Shown: piece after piece, positions 6,117-11,876 of the stretch
How the letters are laid out: every line of letters begins with the position of its first letter
Position numbering within the stretch: position 1 is the first letter of the stretch
Origin: a virus
IMG/VR virus record: IMGVR_UViG_3300030104_000004
Location: 1-25,946 of that record
Direction: 5' to 3' (one strand)
DNA length: 25,946 nucleotides
Notes under the pieces: generated by a model
Seen by the model: only the letters and a program-made list of their open reading frames with translations
Told to the model about the DNA's origin: nothing
Databases searched by the model: none
Position numbers and translations under genes: made by a program

Positions 6117-7305
6117 GAAATATAACCCCTTATTCAAGTCTGATGCTCGTTACTTTATAATTACAGGCGGTAGAGGTTCAGGAAAGTCTTTTGCTGTAAC
6201 AGTATTTTTAACTTTACTTACAATGACTAAAGGGATAAGAATACTCTTTACTCGTTTCACAATGACTTCAGCACATCTTTCAATTATTCCAGAGTTCTTA
6301 GAAAAGATAGGGCTGCTAGGGTTTGATGAAGTGTTTAGTATTAATAAAGCAGAAGTAGTTAATACAAGCAATAAATCAGATATATTATTTAGAGGTATAA
6401 GAACATCAGCTGGTAACCAAACCGCTAGTCTAAAATCTTTACAGGGTATATCAACTTGGGTACTTGACGAAGCAGAAGAATTAGTTGACGAAAATATCTT
6501 TGATACTATTGACCTAAGTATAAGAGAAAAGAACATACATAATAGAGTAGTATTAATATTAAACCCTGTTACTAAAGAACATTGGATATATAAACGCTTT
6601 TTTGAAGACAAAGGCGTAGAAGGCGGTTTTAACGGTTCTAAGGACAATATATGCTATATACATACTAGTTACCTAGATAATATTAAAAACCTCTCACAGA
6701 GCTTCCTAGAGCGTATTAAGAGCATAAAGCATAGAAACTTTAAAAAGTACCAGCATAAAATACTTGGGGGTTGGTTAGATAAAGCAGAAGGAGTAGTCTT
6801 TGAGAATTGGTCAATAGGTGAATTTAATCCTGATGGACTTCAGACATCTTGCGGTATGGACTTTGGTTTTAGTGTTGACCCAGATAGCCTTACAGAAGTG
6901 GCTATTGATAAAAGAAAACGAAAGATATATTTAAAAGAACATATTTATAAGAATGGCTTAAAGTCAAACGAACTAGCTAAAATCATATTAGACAAAGTAG
7001 ATAATAAACTTATCATTGCTGACTCAGCAGAACCAAGACTAATTGCAGACCTTAGACATTTAGGAGTAAACATCAAACCTGTAAAAAAAGGAACTATTGA
7101 AAGCGGGATAACTCGTATGCAAGATTATGAGATTATCATAACTCCAGAAAGTACTAATATAGCTAAAGAATTAAACAATTATATATACGCAGACAAAGGT
7201 TCTAAACTTTATGTAGACAACTACAATCACGCAATTGACGGGGTTAGATATAATGTAATATACCACCTAGACAACCCAAACGCAGGAAAGTATTACGTAC
7301 AGTAA
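6094..7305 (+). CDS. terL: Terminase large subunit (PBSX-like)
   Basis: A 403-residue packaging motor and nuclease. The ATPase half has Walker A GGRGSGKS (25-32), Walker B WVLDEAEE (122-129, with D125 and E126) and a coupling motif LILNPVT. The nuclease half has the RNase H-like acidic residues D256 (CGMDFGFS), D310 (IIADSAEP) and D382 (HAIDGVRY). The length and the motif set fit the PBSX/Terminase_3 group. No ATG lies near the expected N-terminus. The TTG at 6094 is the best start, inside the end of the small subunit gene. The protein appears complete and functional. Confidence 0.93.
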   Translation: MLKLILNKKYNPLFKSDARYFIITGGRGSGKSFAVTVFLTLLTMTKGIRILFTRFTMTSAHLSIIPEFLEKIGLLGFDEVFSINKAEVVNTSNKSDILFRGIRTSAGNQTASLKSLQGISTWVLDEAEELVDENIFDTIDLSIREKNIHNRVVLILNPVTKEHWIYKRFFEDKGVEGGFNGSKDNICYIHTSYLDNIKNLSQSFLERIKSIKHRNFKKYQHKILGGWLDKAEGVVFENWSIGEFNPDGLQTSCGMDFGFSVDPDSLTEVAIDKRKRKIYLKEHIYKNGLKSNELAKIILDKVDNKLIIADSAEPRLIADLRHLGVNIKPVKKGTIESGITRMQDYEIIITPESTNIAKELNNYIYADKGSKLYVDNYNHAIDGVRYNVIYHLDNPNAGKYYVQ

Positions 7306-7309
7306 GTTT

Positions 7310-7650
7310 ATTAGAATAAAATTGTTCTTAAAATAGTAGTGTCTGTCCAAAGTACTTCGTTTGCTAGCTCGTCCGCATACGGGATTACGATTTATTACCA
7401 ACCTTTTGAGTGTTTACATCAAACCTTTATTTGATGTGATAATACCACTTGCTTCGCTTCAGTATATATGCCTTCACAGAGCCTAATCCCACCGTTTAAT
7501 CAAGTTTAATACTTCGCCAAGTATTAAAATAATATTGCTATCATTTTATTTTATAAAGCGTCTAACTTTTTTAACTCTCGTCGCTAGGGTGCGCGTCTAG
7601 TTTCCTATATATCAGATTTCGTTTTCTACTATTTCAATGAACAATTATAG
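7310..7650 (-). ncRNA. Candidate structured non-coding RNA (~330 nt), family unknown
   Basis: No protein frame of credible length occupies 7306-7761 on either strand. Across 7321-7645 the ends are complementary: 7321-7327 pairs with 7639-7645 (ATTGTTC/GAACAAT) and 7331-7339 pairs with 7626-7634 (AAATAGTAG/CTACTATTT). Together these make a 16-bp closing stem with one small internal loop. Inside are a 10-bp hairpin (7505-7514 with 7519-7528), an 8-bp hairpin (7416-7423 with 7430-7437) and a long-range GGGATTA/TAATCCC helix (7381-7387 with 7484-7490). A Bacteroidota promoter on the minus strand points exactly at the 5' end of this structure. On that strand the closing stem is followed by a U-rich run. 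It lacks the tag-peptide and T-arm features of tmRNA. Function is unknown. The endpoints are estimates. Confidence 0.5.
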
Positions 7651-7652
7651 TG

Positions 7653-7683
7653 CAAAGATACACTTTTTTTTTAATTGTAACAA
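7653..7683 (-). promoter_or_regulatory. Bacteroidota-type promoter for the minus-strand RNA
   Basis: Read on the minus strand, TTG (7683-7681), a 20-nt spacer and TATCTTTG (7660-7653) fit the Bacteroidota housekeeping promoter (TTG at -33, TAnnTTTG at -7). Transcription should start near 7646-7650, the outer end of the closing stem of the candidate RNA. Confidence 0.6.
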
Positions 7684-7745
7684 TTATAAACAGAATTATT
7701 ACCAAAGTTATTAACAATTGAGGTGTTAAACTAAAAACAACAAAT

Positions 7746-7759
7746 TTCTATTATATATA
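7746..7759 (+). promoter_or_regulatory. Phage promoter-like motif, copy 2
   Basis: TTCTATTATATATA with the shared 11-nt core at 7747-7757. It ends 2 nt before the ATG at 7762, the first gene of the tail module. It lies back to back with the minus-strand promoter at 7653-7683, so this gap would be divergently transcribed by two promoter types. Confidence 0.55.
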
Positions 7760-7761
7760 AG

Positions 7762-8361
7762 ATGAAAGTAAATATTAAAAAAGAAGGTAAGGTAAAAAAG
7801 TTTAAACTTATTAGTAGTTGGAAAGAAGTAACTTTACAGAAGTGGCTGAAACTTATTGATTTTGAAACAGGTACAAAGACTGAAGAAGCAACAGAAACAA
7901 TAGCAGCGTTATCTAATATTCCTAAGCAGTTAGTAAAGGAATTAGCTTTAAAAGATGTAGCAGTATTAATGAGTAAAATTGCAGAGCTACAACAAAAGCA
8001 AGATACAAAGCTTAAAAGGATTATTGAAATAGATGGTATTGAGTATGGTTTTCATCCTGATTTAGATAGTATAACGTTAGGCGAGTATGCGGATATTGAA
8101 ACATTTATAAAGAACGGAATAGAAAAGCATTTAGCTGAATTGATGGCGGTATTGTATAGACCAATAAAAGAAAAGAAAAATGACATTTATATTATTGATG
8201 CTTATGATGGAAATATTCGGCTTAGGACGGAAGAAATGAAAAAGATGTCAGCAGAACAAGTGCAAAGTGCATTGGTTTTTTTTTACAATTTAGGGAGAGA
8301 ATTGTCAGCGATTTTGCCATTATATTTGATGGAGCGGCTGACGGAAATGCAGACGCAATAG
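7762..8361 (+). CDS. Tail assembly chaperone, zero-frame product
   Basis: A 199-residue protein of mixed charge and mostly helical. It opens SSWKEVTLQKWLKLIDFETG and contains a 'domain then short beta segment' layout (EIDGIEYGFHPDLDSITLGE), which I associate with tail-assembly chaperones of Bacteroidota siphophages. It has no enzyme motif. These chaperones coat the tape measure protein before the tail tube forms. The frame runs across a run of nine T residues at 8276-8284. A long conserved-looking frame continues in -1 from that point, so this protein is probably one of two products, as with lambda gpG and gpGT. It is the first gene behind promoter motif copy 2. Confidence 0.68.
   Translation: MKVNIKKEGKVKKFKLISSWKEVTLQKWLKLIDFETGTKTEEATETIAALSNIPKQLVKELALKDVAVLMSKIAELQQKQDTKLKRIIEIDGIEYGFHPDLDSITLGEYADIETFIKNGIEKHLAELMAVLYRPIKEKKNDIYIIDAYDGNIRLRTEEMKKMSAEQVQSALVFFYNLGRELSAILPLYLMERLTEMQTQ
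8276..8305 (+). promoter_or_regulatory. Probable -1 ribosomal frameshift site
   Basis: Nine T residues (8276-8284) place T TTT TTT in the correct register (8277-8283) for a canonical X_XXY_YYZ slip relative to the zero frame. One nucleotide later ACAATT (8285-8290) and AATTGT (8300-8305) can form a 6-bp hairpin with a 9-nt loop. The spacer is shorter than usual. A homopolymer length error in the assembly would be the alternative explanation. Confidence 0.6.
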
Positions 8362-8540
8362 CAACTGAAAGCTTTGCAGAAAAATGGTCGTGGTTTGGGG
8401 TCATGTATCGCTTGTGTAATGCTGAAATAGTAAACTTAGAACGGATAACGAATTTAGGTTTGTTAGAGTGCTTAACTTGGTTAAGTTATGAAACAGATTT
8501 AAACTCACAAAATAAAGTAAAAAGAAATGGTCAACAATAA
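8283..8540 (+). CDS. Tail assembly chaperone, -1 frame C-terminal extension
   Basis: After a -1 slip in the T run, the frame continues for 85 codons to a TAA at 8538-8540. The full fusion would be about 259 residues from the ATG at 7762. The extension includes ESFAEKWSWFGVMYRLCN and ERITNLGLLECLTWLSYETD. This W-W-x-x-Y...L...LT-L-YE pattern resembles the second domain of phage tail chaperones, which binds the tape measure. It has no useful start codon of its own near the 5' end, so frameshifting is the simplest route to expression. It fills the gap that would otherwise exist between 8361 and 8527 and overlaps the next gene by 14 nt. Confidence 0.66.
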   Translation, partial: LQFRERIVSDFAIIFDGAADGNADAIATESFAEKWSWFGVMYRLCNAEIVNLERITNLGLLECLTWLSYETDLNSQNKVKRNGQQ

Positions 8541-9072
8541 ATCTTATAACAATGTAGTAAACACTTTGCTAAGACTAGGAGAGTTCCACGAACAAATAAG
8601 CACAATTTCAGTTGGTGATATTTATGACCTCAATCTTGAAAAGATGGAGAAGTTTCCTTTAATGCACATTAACCCAACTTCAGTTGAAACAGGAGACAGT
8701 CAATTAACTTATAACTTTCAAGTGTTTATTATGGATATGGTAGGCGAGAAATCAGACTGGCAAACTAAACAACATTCAGAATTGACTAAGCTAGTAAATA
8801 CAGATAATAACGAACAAGAAGTATTTAATCAAACTTTAGCTATTTGTACAGATATTATAGGAATGTTAAGGCATAGTTCTAGACAATCTTTAAACGGAGT
8901 AAATGATATAAACGAACCTATCTACTTTACACAAGACCAATTTACAATAGAGCCTTTTCAAGAACGATTTGATAACTTATGTTGTGGCTATGTGTTTACT
9001 ATAGGGGTATTAGTTCAAAACGATTTTCAAACTTGTAATATTCCTGTAAATATTAGAGGTGCAGGTTACTAA
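8527..9072 (+). CDS. Putative tail-terminator or neck protein
   Basis: A 181-residue protein of mixed alpha/beta character without enzyme motifs. The segment ISVGDIYDLNLEKMEKFPLM then HINPTSVE, and a later stretch LTYNFQVFIMDMVGEK, look like the fold of small tail-completion proteins. Proteins of this kind are common in structural regions of Bacteroidota phages. A tail-terminator or head-tail joining role is inferred from position between the tail chaperone and the gp10-like gene. It overlaps the chaperone extension at the 5' end and a 24-codon ORF at the 3' end. Confidence 0.6.
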   Translation: MVNNKSYNNVVNTLLRLGEFHEQISTISVGDIYDLNLEKMEKFPLMHINPTSVETGDSQLTYNFQVFIMDMVGEKSDWQTKQHSELTKLVNTDNNEQEVFNQTLAICTDIIGMLRHSSRQSLNGVNDINEPIYFTQDQFTIEPFQERFDNLCCGYVFTIGVLVQNDFQTCNIPVNIRGAGY

Positions 9073-9146
9073 TGATAAAATTTAATATAGGAAGATTAAT
9101 AGTTCAAATAGGGTGGAAGAAATTTAAAATAACAGTAAAGCTATGA
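9072..9146 (+). CDS. Very small basic ORF (24 aa)
   Basis: An ATG at 9072 overlaps the previous stop (TAATG) and opens a 24-codon frame ending at 9146, which overlaps the next ATG at 9143. The peptide is basic with alternating hydrophobic residues (MIKFNIGRLIVQIGWKKFKI), suggesting a beta hairpin or an amphipathic element. Its exact fit between two genes favours translation, perhaps only to couple ribosomes from one gene to the next. No family is recognised. Confidence 0.35.
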   Translation: MIKFNIGRLIVQIGWKKFKITVKL

Positions 9147-9493
9147 ATTACGAAGACATATTAGAAAAGCTAGAAGCAATAAGCATAGGACTAGAAAGTT
9201 ATAGCGACTATCCACAAGCAGCTAGTAATAATGCTAAAAGAGCAAGAAAGTATAAAGAAGAAAACGGAAGCAGTTGCGGTACTAGAGTAGGTTGGACTCG
9301 TTCAGCACAATTAGCAGACAGAAAACCTATCAGCAGAGACACAATAGCAAGAATGGCATCATTTAAAAGACATCAACAACATAAAGACGTGCCTTACTCA
9401 GAAGGGTGCGGTGGTTTAATGTGGGATGCTTGGGGCGGTTCGTCTGGTGTAAATTGGGCAATAAATAAACTTAAACAAATAGATAAAAAATAA
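9143..9493 (+). CDS. Small protein with phage GWTR...WGG domain
   Basis: A 116-residue protein. After a helical start (residues 1-20) it has RVGWTRSAQLADRKPISRDT then IARMASFKRH. Towards the end comes GGLMWDAWGGSSGVNWA. This combination forms a small domain that I recall in many phage structural modules, often fused to head or protease proteins. Its function is not established to my knowledge. Here it stands alone in the tail module, 24 nt after a tiny coupled ORF. Two Cys (SSCG and GCGG) might interact, but no metal site is clear. Confidence 0.7.
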   Translation: MNYEDILEKLEAISIGLESYSDYPQAASNNAKRARKYKEENGSSCGTRVGWTRSAQLADRKPISRDTIARMASFKRHQQHKDVPYSEGCGGLMWDAWGGSSGVNWAINKLKQIDKK

Positions 9494-9499
9494 AAAATT

Positions 9500-9952
9500 A
9501 TGGCAGCAGATTTAACAACAACAATTACAGAGAATGTCGTATTAAACGGCTCAGTCCGAGGTTCTACAAACACTTTAACAACTACAGGAATAGTAGATGT
9601 ATTTGAAAGAATATTAACTTGTACTCACTCGCAAACTACAACAGTAGCAGTATTTAATTCAACTCCTTATGGAGCAGATGGTGCTTTAGATGTAGAGAAT
9701 TGTAAATACCTAAGAGTTACAAATTTAAGTGATGACCAAGATATGAAAGTAGCTTTTGTAACTTCAGCAACTAACTATCAAGTAACAGTTAGGGCAGGGG
9801 GTTCGCATATCTTATACCAAGCAGAAGAAGCATTGATTGGTGAAGAAGACGCAAGTCCTGCATTCCCTACATTACAAGATTTAGTTACAGTAGAAGTAAG
9901 ACCTTCAGCAACAACTGATGTACAAGTAGAAGTCTTTGCAGCGTTAGTATAA
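9500..9952 (+). CDS. Beta-rich virion protein, unknown role
   Basis: A 150-residue protein rich in Thr, Val and Ala and poor in Lys, typical of beta-sandwich virion proteins. It starts MAADLTTTITENVVLNGSVR and ends in alternating hydrophobic strands (DVQVEVFAALV). No signal peptide or enzyme motif is present. An A-rich leader (TAAAAAATT) precedes the ATGGC start, as for other strongly expressed genes in this window. A minor tail or decoration role fits the position before the gp10-like gene. Its stop overlaps the next start (TAATG). Confidence 0.65.
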   Translation: MAADLTTTITENVVLNGSVRGSTNTLTTTGIVDVFERILTCTHSQTTTVAVFNSTPYGADGALDVENCKYLRVTNLSDDQDMKVAFVTSATNYQVTVRAGGSHILYQAEEALIGEEDASPAFPTLQDLVTVEVRPSATTDVQVEVFAALV

Positions 9953-10482
9953 TGAATTTACCTTCAGTTGAAAGATATCTAAATAGCTTTGGTAAACAAG
10001 TAGTAAACAGAGCAAAAGGAAATTTACAAAAAGCAAAAGGAGGAGGTACTGCTTTAGAAAACTCAATTAATTTTTCTGTTATAAAAAAAAGCGGTACATT
10101 AACAGTTAGATTTAAGATGGCTGCTTATGGTCAGTTTTTAGATAAGGGAGTATCAGGAACAGCAAAAAAAATAAGCTATAAAAATAGAGATGGTAAAGTA
10201 AAACCTAGTCCTTTTAAATATACAACAAAAGCACCTCCTATTGATATAATTTCAAAGTGGATAAAGAAAAAAGGAATAAAAGGTCATGGAGTAAAAAGAG
10301 GTAGGTCTACAAATACTGGGCAATTTGTTTCTGGGTTAGCTTACCTAATAAGTAAAAAAATAAAAAGAGAAGGTATAAAATCTTTGAGTTTTTTTCAAAA
10401 ACCTTTAATGCTTGGAATGAAACAGTTTACCAGTAAGTTCGGTAAAGCAATTGCAGAAGACATATTAAATAACATAAAATAA
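9952..10482 (+). CDS. HK97 gp10-like head-tail connector
   Basis: A 176-residue basic protein resembling the HK97 gp10/tail-completion family, which forms a ring at the head-tail joint. The family-type motif YGQFLDKGVSGTAKK lies near residues 60-74, preceded by a beta strand (LTVRFKMAAY). The rest is Lys-rich, with PIDIISKWIKKKGIKG and a C-terminal helix. TAATG overlaps on both sides put it in a coupled run with the neighbouring tail genes. Assignment rests on the motif and context. Confidence 0.75.
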   Translation: MNLPSVERYLNSFGKQVVNRAKGNLQKAKGGGTALENSINFSVIKKSGTLTVRFKMAAYGQFLDKGVSGTAKKISYKNRDGKVKPSPFKYTTKAPPIDIISKWIKKKGIKGHGVKRGRSTNTGQFVSGLAYLISKKIKREGIKSLSFFQKPLMLGMKQFTSKFGKAIAEDILNNIK

Positions 10483-11876
10483 TGGCAACAATAATAGAAC
10501 AGAAACCCTTATACCCTCAAGTACCAGTTGGGCAAGAAGTAATTTTTGTAGTATCTAATAATACGATAGTATCAGGCTTTACTAATGTTAGATTTATAGC
10601 TGATGTGTACATAAGTAACACAACTCCCAGCTCAATTAGTACATCAACAATTCCTGTAGCTACATTTAAAACAACACCTAACAATGCAGGAGTAGGAATA
10701 TTTGATTTTAAACAAGTAGTAGAAAATTATGTTAGTGCTGATAATATGGCGGCAAATATAAGCTCGTATAAAGGTAACCCTACAACAGATAACACACCGC
10801 ACCCTTTACACTTAATAGATAAATATTCAAGAAACAAAAAGGCTGCTAGATGGTTGACTATTCAATTTAAAACGCAATATACAGACGCAAATGGTGATAT
10901 TCAAATAGTAGATTTACAAAATTCAATTGACTACCTAATATTTAACGGCTACTTAAAATATTCTGATATTCTTACAATGGGTACAGGTACTACAGCTAAC
11001 GACTTTGGATATGATTTAAGTAGGTTTAATTTGTCAGCACAAACGGACAATTTCTTAACTAATGCGCCAGTTACTCAGTATGCTAATTTAGAAGATTACG
11101 GAACACTTGCTTTTTTATCGCCTAATGATAATTTAAGCTATATAAGGTTACAATATAACGACAGTTCAGGTAGTCAAATAGGTACAGAAAATATTGACCG
11201 AAACTATGGTAATGGAGCTTATACAAACTTCACTACAAGCGCTGTAATTAGTTTTCTATACTTTGGCTGCTTTCCTGCAAACTTACAAAATTGGAGTTCT
11301 ACTTTTCAAGCATTAGTTTCAGCAGGAACAATACAGGGCGGCTCAATAGTTGCACAGGCTTTTGGAAGTAGCGGCAACAGAATATCAACTCAATACACAA
11401 TTAATATAAATTGTCCTAATTTAAAAGGTTACGAAAGTATCAGACTTTGTTGGCTTAATCAATGGGGTGCTTGGGATTATTATACTTTTACTCAGAAGTC
11501 AATAAGAAGCATATCAACTAAAGGTTCTACATACGAGCAACTAGCAGGAACTTGGAACGAAGCAGCTTACAGAGTAGATAGTTATAAGGGCGGTAAGAAA
11601 TCTTTTAGAGTAAACGCTACAGAGAAAATTACAATGAATTCAGACTTTGTAAGCGAAAGCGAAAATGATATGTTTGAAGAATTAATAAATAGCCCTGAGG
11701 TTTATATCTTAGATGGTTACCAAACAGACGCAACATCTTCAGCACTTAACCAATATGTAAAACCTGTAAGGCTTACAACGTCTAGCTTTGTAAAAAAGAC
11801 AATAGCAAACGACAAATTAATACAGTACACTTTTGAAGTAGAAAAGAGTAAAACACTAAGAACACAATCAGTATAA
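10482..11876 (+). CDS. Minor tail / distal tail-type protein
   Basis: A 464-residue beta-rich protein. The N-terminal half consists of strands and Thr/Ser-rich loops. A well-conserved-looking centre has IRLCWLNQWGAWDYYTFTQK (from about residue 325), and the C-terminal part ends FEVEKSKTLRTQ. I know this combination from large minor tail proteins of Bacteroidota siphophages. It sits between the head-tail connector and the large baseplate-like protein with single-base overlaps, as expected for tail-tip genes. Whether it is the distal tail protein or another tip component cannot be decided here. Confidence 0.65.
   Translation: MATIIEQKPLYPQVPVGQEVIFVVSNNTIVSGFTNVRFIADVYISNTTPSSISTSTIPVATFKTTPNNAGVGIFDFKQVVENYVSADNMAANISSYKGNPTTDNTPHPLHLIDKYSRNKKAARWLTIQFKTQYTDANGDIQIVDLQNSIDYLIFNGYLKYSDILTMGTGTTANDFGYDLSRFNLSAQTDNFLTNAPVTQYANLEDYGTLAFLSPNDNLSYIRLQYNDSSGSQIGTENIDRNYGNGAYTNFTTSAVISFLYFGCFPANLQNWSSTFQALVSAGTIQGGSIVAQAFGSSGNRISTQYTININCPNLKGYESIRLCWLNQWGAWDYYTFTQKSIRSISTKGSTYEQLAGTWNEAAYRVDSYKGGKKSFRVNATEKITMNSDFVSESENDMFEELINSPEVYILDGYQTDATSSALNQYVKPVRLTTSSFVKKTIANDKLIQYTFEVEKSKTLRTQSV

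Noticed and set aside
6150-6647. A 165-codon open frame on the minus strand opposite the large terminase gene.
   Set aside because: It lies entirely antisense to the ATPase domain with intact Walker motifs. Its Ser/Leu-rich product is typical of reverse-strand shadows in AT-rich DNA.
7310-7650. The structured RNA as a tmRNA.
   Set aside because: The minus strand has TTTGGAC-like sequence near its 3' end, but no tag peptide of the expected kind, no T-arm (GGTTCGA-type) and no CCA end. The closing stem is not a tRNA-like acceptor.
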